In this document: positions 44,203 through 52,195 of the stretch, in pieces
How the letters are laid out: every line of letters starts with the position of its first letter
Position numbering within the stretch: the first letter of the stretch is position 1
Source of the DNA: Panacagrimonas sp965216805
Lineage (GTDB): Bacteria; Pseudomonadota; Gammaproteobacteria; Nevskiales; Nevskiaceae
Direction: 5' to 3'
Length of the DNA: 64,000 nt
Assembly (NCBI RefSeq): GCF_965216805.1
Contig: NZ_CBDCGN010000002.1
Location: 496,001 to 560,000 of the forward strand
The notes under the pieces: generated by a model
Database searches by the model: none
The model's input: only the letters and a program-made list of their open reading frames with translations
What the model was told of the DNA's origin: nothing
Position numbers and translations under genes: made by a program

Positions 44203-45372
44203 TCAGGCGGCGGCGGGCTTGCGCTTGGACGGCAAGGTGCCGGTGAGCTTGCAGATGATGCCGAGCATGATCTCGTCGGCGCCGCCGCCGATGGAGACCA
44301 GGCGCGTATCGCGGTAGGCACGCGCGACGTTGTTGTCCCACATGAAACCCTGACCGCCCCAGAACTGCAGGCAGGCGTCGGTGACCTCGCGCGCCACGCG
44401 GCCGATCTTGAGCTTGGCCATGGACGCCAGCAGGGTGGCGTCCTGACCAGCCACGTAGTCCTCGGTGGCCTGATACACCAGCGCCTTGAGCGCGGTGACC
44501 TCGGTGCGCAACTCCGCCAGCCGGAAATGCACGTACTGGTTGTCCAGCACGTTCTGCCCGAAAGCCTGGCGCTGGCGGGTGTATTCGGTGGTCTCGTCGA
44601 TCAGATTGAACAGGCCGTCGATGCCGCTGGCGGCGCCGAACAGGCGCTCTTCCTGGAATTGCATCATCTGGTAGACGAAACCCATGCCTTCCTGGCCGAT
44701 CAGATTGCGCTGCGGCACGCGCACCTCGTCGAGGAAGATCATCGCGGTGTCCGACGAGCGCATGCCCAGCTTGTCCAGCTTGGTCTTGCGGTCGATGCCC
44801 TTGGCGTCCAGCGGCACCACGATCAGGCTCTTGTTCTGATGCACCCTGCCTTCCGAGGTGTTCGCCAGCAGGCAGGCCCAGTCCGACTGGGTGCCATTGG
44901 TGATCCACATCTTGGAGCCGGTGATGACGTAGTCGCCGCCGTCCTTGCGCGCGGTGGTCTTGATGCTGGCCACGTCAGAGCCGGCGCCGGCTTCGGACAC
45001 CGCGATCGAACAGCACTGCTCGCCGGCGATCACCGGGGCCAGATACTCGCGCTGCAGTTCGATCGATCCGAAACGCGCCAGCGCTGGCGTGGCCATGTCG
45101 GTCACCACGCCGATGCCCATCGGCACCCCGCCGCAAAGGCAGTTGCCCAGCGCCTGGGCGAGCATCAACTGGTAGCTGTAGTCCAGACCCTGGCCGCCGA
45201 CCGCTTCCGGCTTGTTGATGCCCAGCAGGCCCAGTGTCGCCATCTTCTTCAACACCTCGTGGGCCGGCCAGATACCGTCCTTCTCCCACTGGGCGACATG
45301 CGGGTTGAGCTCGTCCGTCACGAATTTCCTGACCGTGCGATACAGCTCTTTGTGTTCGTGGGAAAGAATCAT
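44203..45372 (-). CDS. Acyl-CoA dehydrogenase family protein
   Basis: A 389-residue flavoenzyme: N-terminal helices, the middle beta domain (AVSEAGAGSDVASIKTTARKDGGDYVITGSKMWITNGTQSDWACLLA), and the C-terminal domain (TRQRQAFGQNVLDNQ, LQFWGGQGFMWDNNVARAYRDTRLVSIGGGADEIML). In MCAD-like enzymes the catalytic Glu sits in the final segment (YEGTxEI); here that place reads IGGGADEI, so the base is more likely the Glu in FQEERLF, as in isovaleryl- and long-chain types. It faces the DUF3293 gene. Substrate may be a branched or terpenoid acyl-CoA (inference). Confidence 0.85.
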   Translation of the reverse strand: MILSHEHKELYRTVRKFVTDELNPHVAQWEKDGIWPAHEVLKKMATLGLLGINKPEAVGGQGLDYSYQLMLAQALGNCLCGGVPMGIGVVTDMATPALARFGSIELQREYLAPVIAGEQCCSIAVSEAGAGSDVASIKTTARKDGGDYVITGSKMWITNGTQSDWACLLANTSEGRVHQNKSLIVVPLDAKGIDRKTKLDKLGMRSSDTAMIFLDEVRVPQRNLIGQEGMGFVYQMMQFQEERLFGAASGIDGLFNLIDETTEYTRQRQAFGQNVLDNQYVHFRLAELRTEVTALKALVYQATEDYVAGQDATLLASMAKLKIGRVAREVTDACLQFWGGQGFMWDNNVARAYRDTRLVSIGGGADEIMLGIICKLTGTLPSKRKPAAA

Positions 45373-45473
45373 TTCCGCGATGCTCCTGTGCGTATAACCT
45401 AGATATTTTGGGTTTCCAGGCAGAGTTTATACGGAACGTTCAAGCGCGTTTAAAGACATTTCGGAACGTACGA

Positions 45474-46322
45474 TTACTTATCCCCGTGAGCCTGCACGCA
45501 GCCGCCCAGCTCCACTTCGAACAGGCGCGGCCAGCGCTTGCCGGTGATCAGTACACGGCCGCTGCGCTCGTCGAAGGCCACGCCGTTTAGATCGGTTTCC
45601 GGCGGCACCACTTGCGGCCAGCGCAGCTCGCGCCGCAGCGGCGCAAAGTCGTAGCGACCGCGCACCGCGCCCGACTGCGGATCGATGGCGATCACCTCGT
45701 CGAGGTGCCAGACATTGGCCAGAATCTCGCCGCGTACGAATTCGAGCTCGTTCAGCCGAGGCACTGCGCGACCGCCGTCGCGGACCTCGATCTGCCGCAG
45801 CCGCTGCAGGCTGTCGTGATGCAGCAGTTGCAGACGGTGGCTGCCGTCGCTCATCACCAGGGTCGGCGTGGGCTTGTCCGCGGTCGGCGGCAGGGTGGTC
45901 AGGCCCCAGCCTTCGCCCGCGTACTTCACCGTCCCCAGCGGGTTCAGGTCCAGGTCGTAAACCCAGGCGCGTTGTTCGCGCCAGGTCAGTTGCAGCAGCC
46001 GATCGCCAACGCGGGTCAGGCCTTCGCCGAAATCGCTGCGCGGTAATCGGTACCGGCGCAGCCGCGTGCCGCTGGCACGATCCACCTCCTGCACCGCCGA
46101 ACTGCCGTACAGGCCGGTGCTCTCGTAGAGCCGGCCGTCGGTGACCAACAGGCCCTGGGTGAAGTGCGAAGGATCGTGCGGATGCTGTGCCACCACGCGC
46201 CAGCTTCGCTCGCACGCAGCGGGCTGTGACGAGGCCGCCGGCAGCGTCGTCGCAAGCGCCGGCGACAGTGCAAAAAAAAGCCACGCACACAGCCATGCAA
46301 CACGATTGACTTTTGGCCGCAA
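45474..46322 (-). CDS. Glutaminyl-peptide cyclotransferase (bacterial/plant beta-propeller type)
   Basis: About 282 residues: signal peptide VAWLCAWLFFALSPALA, then the glutamine cyclotransferase pattern HDPSHFTQGLLVTDGRLYESTGLYGSSAVQEVD, EGWGLTTLP, LVMSDGSHRLQLLHHD, LNELEFVRGEILANVWHLDEVIAIDP and DLNGVAFDERSGRVLITGKRWPRLFEV. It converts N-terminal Gln to pyroglutamate in the periplasm. The frame is open far upstream. A TTG start giving LRPKVNRVAWLC fits the signal peptide; ATG at 46394 is the alternative. Confidence 0.8.
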   Translation of the reverse strand: MRPKVNRVAWLCAWLFFALSPALATTLPAASSQPAACERSWRVVAQHPHDPSHFTQGLLVTDGRLYESTGLYGSSAVQEVDRASGTRLRRYRLPRSDFGEGLTRVGDRLLQLTWREQRAWVYDLDLNPLGTVKYAGEGWGLTTLPPTADKPTPTLVMSDGSHRLQLLHHDSLQRLRQIEVRDGGRAVPRLNELEFVRGEILANVWHLDEVIAIDPQSGAVRGRYDFAPLRRELRWPQVVPPETDLNGVAFDERSGRVLITGKRWPRLFEVELGGCVQAHGDK

Positions 46323-46333
46323 CAGCCTAGAGT
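46306..46333 (+). promoter_or_regulatory. Predicted sigma-70 promoter of the histone-H1-like gene
   Basis: TTGACT and TAGAGT separated by 16 bases, about 80 bases before the H1-like ATG. It overlaps the 5' end of the opposite-strand cyclotransferase gene. Confidence 0.5.
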
Positions 46334-46413
46334 CGCGGGCACGCGAAGAAGAAAAAATTTCTTCGCTATTTTTTTTCTGGGGTTGGTCTGACATTCGAGT
46401 GGAGGATAGGGAA

Positions 46414-46848
46414 ATGGCGGTGAAGTCCAAAGCAGCGAAGAAGGGAGCGGCCAAGTCCAAGGCCGCAGCCAAACCGGCCAAGAAGGCCGTGAAGAAAGCG
46501 GCCAAGAAGGCCACGACAAAGGCGGCAAAGGTGAGCGGCAAGGCCAAGACGGCGGCCAAGTCGGTCGCCAAGAAGGTGTCGGCCAAGAAAGCATCGGCCA
46601 AGAAGACGATCAAGAAAGTCGTCTCCAAGGCAGCAGGCCAGAAGGCGGCAGCCAAGAAGTCGGTGGGCAAGGCCAAGGCAGCAGTGAAGAAGTCGGTCGA
46701 CAAGGCCAAGACCAAGGTCGAATCGCTGGTGAAGAGAGCCAAGAAGGCCGCACGCAAGGTTGCTCCGGCGCTGGTGGCGGCAGTGGAAGCGCCTGCGGCG
46801 ACCAACGACACGCCACCGGCACCCGAAGCGGCGCCGGCGCAGGCCTGA
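46414..46848 (+). CDS. Histone H1-like Lys/Ala-rich DNA-binding protein
   Basis: A 144-residue protein made almost only of Lys, Ala, Ser and Val in repeated KAAK/KKAAKK/AKKVSAKK units, resembling the C-terminal tail of eukaryotic histone H1 and bacterial AlgP/Hc-like proteins. It should bind DNA nonspecifically and help compact the nucleoid. The tail ends Pro/Ala/Glu-rich. GGAGG 8 bases before the ATG and a promoter fix the start. A strong terminator follows. Confidence 0.8.
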   Translation: MAVKSKAAKKGAAKSKAAAKPAKKAVKKAAKKATTKAAKVSGKAKTAAKSVAKKVSAKKASAKKTIKKVVSKAAGQKAAAKKSVGKAKAAVKKSVDKAKTKVESLVKRAKKAARKVAPALVAAVEAPAATNDTPPAPEAAPAQA

Positions 46849-46909
46849 GCACGCTGGCGACATCGCCGCCCCCGCCACGACATCGTGGCGGCTAGCGGGT
46901 CACAATGGG

Positions 46910-46940
46910 CACGGGGCGGATTTCCGCCCCGTGTTTTTTT
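46910..46940 (+). terminator. Rho-independent terminator after the H1-like gene
   Basis: CACGGGGCGG (46910-46919), a 4-base loop and CCGCCCCGTG (46924-46933) form a 10-bp stem followed by a T7 run. It lies 61 bases past the H1-like stop, before yicC. Confidence 0.85.
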
Positions 46941-47012
46941 GTGTCCGGGGCGGGCGCCCCCCCGGTCGCCTAAGACCCGAAACCGTCCACCCACGTCAAT
47001 GCAACCATCGCC

Positions 47013-47879
47013 ATGATCCGAAGCATGACGGGCTATGCCCGTGTCGAAACCCACGGCGCCTACGGCCGGCTGAGCTGGGAATTGCGCGCGGTCAATCACC
47101 GCTATCTGGACTTCGGGTTTCGCATGCCGGAGGACTTTCGCGCGCTGGAAGGCGAGCTGCGCCAGTACGCCGCGGCGCACGTGTCGCGCGGCAAGCTCGA
47201 GGCCTCGCTGCGTCTGGTCGCCGATGCCTCGGCACAGAGCGCGATCGAGCCGGACCTGGATCGGGTGCGGATGCTGCGCGAGGTGCTCGACAAGGTGGCG
47301 CAGCAGTGGGGCACGCTGGGCGATGCCGATCCGCTGCGCCTGCTGGCATTTCCCGGTGTGCTGCGCGAGGCGGCTGCCGATCCCGCGCCGATGCTCGAAG
47401 CCGCGCGACAGTCGTTCAAACGGCTGTTGAGCGAATTCAACGACAGCCGCGGCAGCGAGGGCGAACGGCTGACCGGATTCCTGACCGAGCGCTGCGACAC
47501 GGTCGAGCGGCTGGTGGCCGCGGTGCGAGCCCGCTACGCCGAGATACCGGCGCTGGGGATGGAGCGCCTGCGCCTGCGTGCACGCGAGCTGGGGGTCGAA
47601 CTCGACCCCGGCCGCCTGGAGCAGGAAATGGTGGTGGCGCTGCAGCGGCTGGACGTGGAAGAGGAGATGTCGCGCCTGCTGTCGCACCTGATCGAGGTGC
47701 GGTCCGCCCTGGGCCGTGACGAGGCGGTGGGACGCCGGCTGGATTTTCTGATGCAGGAGCTCAACCGCGAGGCCAACACCCTGTCGTCGAAATCGCAGGA
47801 TGCCGAGATGACGCGTCTGGCGGTGGACATGAAGGTGCTGATCGAGCAGATGCGCGAGCAGGTGCAGAACATCGAATAA
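47013..47879 (+). CDS. yicC: YicC family endoribonuclease-like protein
   Basis: A 288-residue protein with the YicC N-terminal domain (MIRSMTGYARVETHGAYGRLSWELRAVNHRYLDFGFRMPEDFR...RGKLEASLRL) and the C-terminal DUF1732 end (RRLDFLMQELNREANTLSSKSQDAEMTRLAVDMKVLIEQMREQVQNIE). YicC promotes turnover of small RNAs and is active in stationary phase. In many gammaproteobacteria yicC lies next to gmk; here gmk is 11 kb away. Confidence 0.93.
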   Translation: MIRSMTGYARVETHGAYGRLSWELRAVNHRYLDFGFRMPEDFRALEGELRQYAAAHVSRGKLEASLRLVADASAQSAIEPDLDRVRMLREVLDKVAQQWGTLGDADPLRLLAFPGVLREAAADPAPMLEAARQSFKRLLSEFNDSRGSEGERLTGFLTERCDTVERLVAAVRARYAEIPALGMERLRLRARELGVELDPGRLEQEMVVALQRLDVEEEMSRLLSHLIEVRSALGRDEAVGRRLDFLMQELNREANTLSSKSQDAEMTRLAVDMKVLIEQMREQVQNIE

Positions 47880-47940
47880 GGGACGCGCATCGCGCGAAGG
47901 GGGGCTTGCTCCGCTCGCGCAGGAGGGCCATCGTTAGGGT

Positions 47941-48108
47941 ATGCCGGTGGCTCGTTGCCAGGTCTGCGGTCTTTCCATCAGCGCCCGTTGCGTGCGCTGC
48001 CCGCGCTGCCTGTCCCGCAGTCCCACGGTACGGCGGGTGTCCGTGGCCGGGGCCTTGGTGGTGTTGCTGATCTCGCTCTACTTCCTGCTGCTTTACAAGT
48101 TCGCCTGA
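47941..48108 (+). CDS. Small zinc-ribbon protein with one membrane helix
   Basis: A 55-residue frame, MPVARCQVCGLSISARCVRC..., with Cys6-x2-Cys9, then Cys17-x2-Cys20 and a further Cys23, followed by a hydrophobic helix (VAGALVVLLISLYFLLLYKF) near the C-terminus. The four-cysteine pattern suggests a zinc ribbon on the cytoplasmic side of a membrane anchor. AGGAGGG lies 13 bases upstream of the ATG, farther than ideal. No family is recognised; it might be spurious. Confidence 0.45.
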   Translation: MPVARCQVCGLSISARCVRCPRCLSRSPTVRRVSVAGALVVLLISLYFLLLYKFA

Positions 48109-48143
48109 GCGCCTGCCGCAGGCGTAGGGTCGGAGTCTTGTCG

Positions 48144-48180
48144 ATTGCATATATCAATCGAACATATTCTGTTAATCAAT
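48144..48180 (+). promoter_or_regulatory. OxyR-like tetramer site upstream of ahpC
   Basis: ATTG-N7-CAAT-N7-ATTC-N7-CAAT is spaced exactly like the OxyR consensus (four 4-base elements each 7 bases apart, ATAG/CTAT type). It lies 72-108 bases before the ahpC ATG. OxyR control of ahpC is known in gammaproteobacteria, so this predicts peroxide induction. Element sequences are ATTG/CAAT, a common variant. Confidence 0.65.
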
Positions 48181-48251
48181 TTCAAATATGTTGAACGCGT
48201 CCGTAGGATAGAGGGTGTTCCCTTACCCCATCCATCCAAACGGAGCTTCTG

Positions 48252-48815
48252 ATGTCGTTGATCAACACGGTTGTCCAACCTTTCAAAGCCACTGCTTTCC
48301 AGCAGGGCGAGTTCATCCAGGTCACCGAGGCCAGCCTCAAGGGCAAATGGTCGGTGCTCGTCTTCATGCCGGCGGCATTCACCTTCAACTGCCCCACCGA
48401 GGTCGAGGACGCGGCGGATCACTACGCCGAATTCCAGAAGCTCGGCGCCGAGGTCTACATCGTCACCACCGACACGCATTTTTCGCACAAGGTGTGGCAT
48501 GCCACGTCGCCGGCCGTGGGCAAGGCCAGGTTTCCGCTGGTTGGTGACCCCACCCACGCCCTGACCCGCGCCTTTGGCGTACACATCGACGAGGAAGGTC
48601 TGGCCTTGCGCGGCACCTTCGTGATCAACCCGGAAGGCGTCATCAAGACCATGGAAGTGCATGACAACGCCATCGCCCGCGACATGAAGGAAACCCTGCG
48701 CAAGCTCAAGGCCGCCCAGTTCATCGCCGCCAATCCCGGCCAGGTCTGCCCCGCCAAGTGGCAGGAAGGCGCCAAGACCCTGAAGCCGTCGCTGGATTTG
48801 GTCGGGAAGATCTGA
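48252..48815 (+). CDS. ahpC: Alkyl hydroperoxide reductase subunit C (peroxiredoxin)
   Basis: A 187-residue typical two-cysteine peroxiredoxin that reduces hydrogen peroxide and organic peroxides. Peroxidatic Cys47 is in TFNCPTE; resolving Cys166 is in GQVCPAKW. AhpF recycles it with NADH. The ATG behind GGAG 6 bases away gives MSLINTVVQPF. Two hairpins separate it from ahpF. Confidence 0.97.
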   Translation: MSLINTVVQPFKATAFQQGEFIQVTEASLKGKWSVLVFMPAAFTFNCPTEVEDAADHYAEFQKLGAEVYIVTTDTHFSHKVWHATSPAVGKARFPLVGDPTHALTRAFGVHIDEEGLALRGTFVINPEGVIKTMEVHDNAIARDMKETLRKLKAAQFIAANPGQVCPAKWQEGAKTLKPSLDLVGKI

Positions 48816-48838
48816 CCCCGAGCCACCCGTCGAGGGCG

Positions 48839-48882
48839 CCGGGGTCGGCTTCATCGACCCCGGGATCGACCGCAAGGCGGTC
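48839..48882 (+). other. Two stem-loops in the ahpC-ahpF spacer
   Basis: CCGGGGTCG / CGACCCCGG (9-bp stem, 7-base loop) and GACCGC / GCGGTC (6-bp stem, 3-base loop) sit side by side. No T-run follows, so they are probably not full terminators but 3' stability or partial termination elements, which would keep AhpC in excess over AhpF. Confidence 0.5.
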
Positions 48883-48990
48883 GGGTCATTTCCTCGCCCG
48901 AGCGTAGCCGTTACGAACACCTCCCACCCGGCAGCCTACCGCCGGGCCGGGAGACTCTTGCCCCAAAATTCGAAACTCAGGATGCATACC

Positions 48991-50574
48991 ATGTTGGACG
49001 CCGATCTCAAGGAACAACTCAAGGCCTATCTCGAACGGGTGACGCGGCCGATCGAGATCACCGCTTACCCGGACGATTCCGCCGCCTCGCCTGAAATGCT
49101 GGGCCTGCTGACAGACCTCACCGCCCTGAGCCCGCGGATCACCGTCACCGAGCGGCACGATGGCGAGCAGCGCCGGCCTTCGTTCGCGCTGAATTCGCCG
49201 GGGCAGGACATCTCGCTGTGCTTCGCCGGCATTCCGCTGGGTCACGAGTTCACCTCGCTGGTACTGGCACTGCTGCAGGTGGGCGGTCATCCGTCCAGGC
49301 TCGCGGCCGAGGTCATCGAGCAGATCAGGAATCTCGATGGCGACTACACGTTCGAAACGTATTTCTCGCTGTCATGCCACAACTGCCCGGACGTGGTGCA
49401 GGCGCTGAATCTGATGGCGGTGCTCAACCCGCGCGTCAAGCATGTGGCGATCGACGGCGCCCTGTTCCAGGATGAGGTCGAGCAGCGCCAGGTGGGTTCG
49501 GTGCCGATGGTGTTTCTCAACGGTCAGAGCTTCGGCGCCGGTCGCATGAGTGCCGAAGAGATTCTGGCCAAGCTCGACACCGGCGCGGCCATGCGCGAGG
49601 CGGAGAAGCTCAAGACCAAGCGCCCCTTCGACGTGCTGATTGTCGGCGGCGGGCCGGCCGGCGCAGCCGCGGCAATCTATTCGGCGCGCAAGGGCATCCG
49701 CACCGGTGTCGCTGCAGAGCGCTTCGGCGGTCAGGTGCTGGACACCCTGGGCATCGAGAATTTCATATCGGTGAAGGAGACTGAGGGGCCTAAGATGGTC
49801 GCGGCGCTGGAACAGCACGTGCGCCACTACGACGTCGACATCATGAACCTGCAGCGCGCCGAGAAGCTGATCCCGGCGGGCGCCGATGGTCTGATCGAAG
49901 TGCAGCTCGCCAGCGGCGCCTCGCTCAAGTCCAGGACCGTGATCCTGTCCACCGGCGCGCGCTGGCGCCAGATGAACGTGCCCGGCGAGAATGAATACCG
50001 GAACCGCGGCGTGGCCTACTGCCCGCATTGCGACGGCCCGCTGTTCAAGGGCAAGCGCGTGGCGGTGATCGGCGGCGGCAATTCGGGCGTCGAAGCGGCG
50101 ATCGATCTGGCCGGCATCGTCAGCCACGTCACCCTGATCGAGTTCGATGCCCAGCTGCGCGCCGACGCGGTGCTGCAGAGCAAGCTTTACAGCCTGCCCA
50201 ACGTGCGCGTGATCGTGTCGGCGCAGAGCACCGAGGTCACCGGCGACGGCCACAAGGTCAATGGCCTGAGCTACCGGGATCGCGGCACCGGCGAGCTGCA
50301 TCACCTGGAGCTGGAAGGCGTCTTCGTGCAGATCGGCCTGCTGCCAAACAGCGACTGGCTCAGGGGCACGCTGGAGCTGTCGGCGCGCGGCGAGATCATC
50401 GTCGACGAGCGCGGGCAGACCTCGCTGCCCGGCGTGTTTGCCGCCGGCGACGTCACCACGGTGCCGTACAAGCAGATCGTCATTGCGATGGGCGACGGCT
50501 CCAAGGCGGCGCTCGGCGCCTTCGATCATCTGATCCGCGACTCGGCGCCGATGGAGAACGCGAAAGCGGCCTGA
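48991..50574 (+). CDS. ahpF: Alkyl hydroperoxide reductase subunit F
   Basis: A 527-residue NADH:peroxiredoxin oxidoreductase. The N-terminal thioredoxin-fold pair has the redox site Cys129-His-Asn-Cys132; the C-terminal flavoprotein part has the FAD-binding GGGPAGAAAAIYSARKG, NADH-binding GGGNSGVEAA, and the second redox centre Cys344-Pro-His-Cys347. AhpF passes electrons from NADH to AhpC. MLDADLKEQLKAYLE, which aligns with the E. coli start, was chosen over two codons slightly upstream. Confidence 0.96.
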   Translation: MLDADLKEQLKAYLERVTRPIEITAYPDDSAASPEMLGLLTDLTALSPRITVTERHDGEQRRPSFALNSPGQDISLCFAGIPLGHEFTSLVLALLQVGGHPSRLAAEVIEQIRNLDGDYTFETYFSLSCHNCPDVVQALNLMAVLNPRVKHVAIDGALFQDEVEQRQVGSVPMVFLNGQSFGAGRMSAEEILAKLDTGAAMREAEKLKTKRPFDVLIVGGGPAGAAAAIYSARKGIRTGVAAERFGGQVLDTLGIENFISVKETEGPKMVAALEQHVRHYDVDIMNLQRAEKLIPAGADGLIEVQLASGASLKSRTVILSTGARWRQMNVPGENEYRNRGVAYCPHCDGPLFKGKRVAVIGGGNSGVEAAIDLAGIVSHVTLIEFDAQLRADAVLQSKLYSLPNVRVIVSAQSTEVTGDGHKVNGLSYRDRGTGELHHLELEGVFVQIGLLPNSDWLRGTLELSARGEIIVDERGQTSLPGVFAAGDVTTVPYKQIVIAMGDGSKAALGAFDHLIRDSAPMENAKAA

Positions 50575-50704
50575 GGCCGGCAGCGCGCAGCAACTGCACC
50601 GCCACGGTCGCGGTCAGTCTGTGGCGTGCTGAGCCGGCCTTGCCGGCATTATCTTTTCCTTCTGACGGCTAAACCCCAAAAGTGGGATTTCATACAGCTA
50701 TACG

Positions 50705-50890
50705 ACCGGGAAGTTCGGGCTCAGAGGTATGGCTCGGTCACTGGCGAAAGCCTACGCGAGCAACGGCATTCATGTGGCGCACATCCGCCTCGAATGTGTC
50801 GCGACTTATTAATGCGGACCAAGGATCGCTTTCAATCGCCGCGGTGCTGATCAGCAGAACACGAGAAACGCCGTGGGTCCGAAGTTGATG
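50705..50890 (+). pseudogene. Remnant of a short-chain dehydrogenase/reductase C-terminus
   Basis: After the ahpF stop, 325 bases lack an intact gene, but the codons from 50711 read KFGLRGMARSLAKAYASNG-IHVAHIRLE, matching the region after the catalytic Tyr-Lys of SDR enzymes (SKFGLRGMAxSLAxEL-GIHVAHV). The frame stops at a TAA at 50810. Further weak similarity to the family C-terminus (DQQNTRNAVGPKL) continues in the same frame. No start or Rossmann domain exists. It is inferred to be a deletion remnant. Confidence 0.55.
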
Positions 50891-50899
50891 TCTACCGAT

Positions 50900-51838
50900 T
50901 CAAGCGACGACGCGGGCAGGCTTTCGCACGCGTGGACTGGCAGCCTGGTCCTTTAACGCGACGCCCAGGATGCGGTCGCGCTCGTCGAGCAAGCGCTCTC
51001 CAAAGAACTTAAGGAAAGCACGAACTCGTGCGCTACGGCGAAGATCAGGGTGCGCGAGTACCCAAAGATGCATGTTGGTGGGCGCATAGGAACCCGGGAC
51101 GCGCTCGAGCCGCATGTCCGAGTCGCCGATAAAGCAGGGCAGTACGCCGACCCCGACCCCTTCAGCTACCGCTGCACGCATAGCCTCCACGCTGTCGAAG
51201 CGGAGCTTCACCCTGGACGTCGACGCGCGGCGCAATTGCGATTTCACCTCGGGGAGACGCGCGAAGCCGCACTCCAGCGACAGCCAAGGGAGAGCATCCA
51301 AAGGGCTGTCTGTTCCCCAACGTTCTAATACCTTGGTCGTGGCGTACGCGGCCATCCCAAGTCGAGCAACCTTCCGACCTACCAGATGCTCGGGTGCGCG
51401 CGGCGAGTCGCGGATCACGACGTCCACATCCCGCCGAGCGAGATCGACAATTTCGTCGGTGACCCCGACCTCAAGCGAGATGCCGGGATACTGGGCAGTG
51501 AATGCTGCGAGGTGGCGCGGAAGGAGATGAAAGGCCACACCGCCGCCGGTGCTCAGACGCAGAGGTCCTTCCAACCGCTCATCTGCGCCGCGTACCCGGC
51601 GCGCCGCTTCCTTCGCCTCCGCGTCCATCCTTTCGGCTGCTGCGGCGAGTGCCTGGCCTGCCGAAGTCAGTCGATAGCGGTCGCGCAAGCGATCGAAGAG
51701 CTTTACGCCCAAGGACTGCTCAAGTCCTTCGAGACGCCGATAGACGCTCGAAATATTCACGTCCAGGTTGCGAGCGGCCGCGGCGAGACTTCCACCTTGG
51801 GTGATCGCCAATACAAATCGAAGATCGTTCCAATCCAT
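50900..51838 (-). CDS. LysR-family regulator 1
   Basis: A 312-residue LysR-type regulator: N-terminal winged helix (MDWNDLRFVLAITQGGSLAAAARNLDVNISSVYRRLEGLEQSLGVKLFDRL) and a C-terminal effector domain. It is a close paralogue of LysR regulator 2 at 55.2 kb (shared WNDLRF, SVYRRLE and SARVRAF motifs). The start is fixed by comparison and because a PQQ-dehydrogenase remnant abuts it on the other strand. Its target is unknown; the flanking catabolic genes are broken. Confidence 0.85.
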   Translation of the reverse strand: MDWNDLRFVLAITQGGSLAAAARNLDVNISSVYRRLEGLEQSLGVKLFDRLRDRYRLTSAGQALAAAAERMDAEAKEAARRVRGADERLEGPLRLSTGGGVAFHLLPRHLAAFTAQYPGISLEVGVTDEIVDLARRDVDVVIRDSPRAPEHLVGRKVARLGMAAYATTKVLERWGTDSPLDALPWLSLECGFARLPEVKSQLRRASTSRVKLRFDSVEAMRAAVAEGVGVGVLPCFIGDSDMRLERVPGSYAPTNMHLWVLAHPDLRRSARVRAFLKFFGERLLDERDRILGVALKDQAASPRVRKPARVVA

Positions 51839-51841
51839 GAA

Positions 51842-52195
51842 AGGAGGCTGCCCAAGGTGGGCGATCCCGTCGTGCCCAGGCCCATCGTGCCCCACGACTT
51901 CAAGAGCGACCCGACACTCGCCAACAAGGGGCGCGACCTCTACGTGGGCAGGTGCGTGTGGTGCCATGGCTCCGGGGCCGTATCTGGAGGCTACGCACCC
52001 GATCTCCGCGCCTCTCCAATTCCACTGTCATTCGATGCCTTCAAGGCGGTGGTTGTCGGCGGTGCCAAGGTTCAGCCATACGGAATGCCGAAGTTCTCAG
52101 ACCTTCAAGCCGAGGATCTCAAGGCTCTTCAGCATTTTATTCGTCAGCAGGCGGCAGTCGGGACGAAAGCGGCCGCGAAGGCAGCGACGGAATAA
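51842..52195 (+). pseudogene. Remnant of a PQQ-dependent alcohol dehydrogenase: C-terminal cytochrome c domain
   Basis: The frame RRLPKVGDPVVPRPIV...GRDLYVGRCVWCHGSG, AVSGGYAPDLRASPI, GMPKFSDLQAEDLKALQHFIRQQA ends in TAA at 52195. It matches the tail of quinohaemoprotein dehydrogenases, with CVWCH as the haem-c site. The beta-propeller that binds PQQ is missing: the homology begins next to the LysR regulator 1 start on the opposite strand. There is no signal peptide, so the fragment is not expected to be a working cytochrome. Confidence 0.6.

Noticed and set aside
46395..47687. Upstream extension of the glutaminyl cyclotransferase frame to 737 codons
   Set aside because: The added part is antisense to the histone-H1-like gene and to yicC; the signal peptide marks the true N-terminus near 46322.
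47955..48194. 79-codon plus-strand frame after yicC
   Set aside because: It overlaps the small zinc-ribbon frame in another phase, has no domain and runs into the OxyR-like site.
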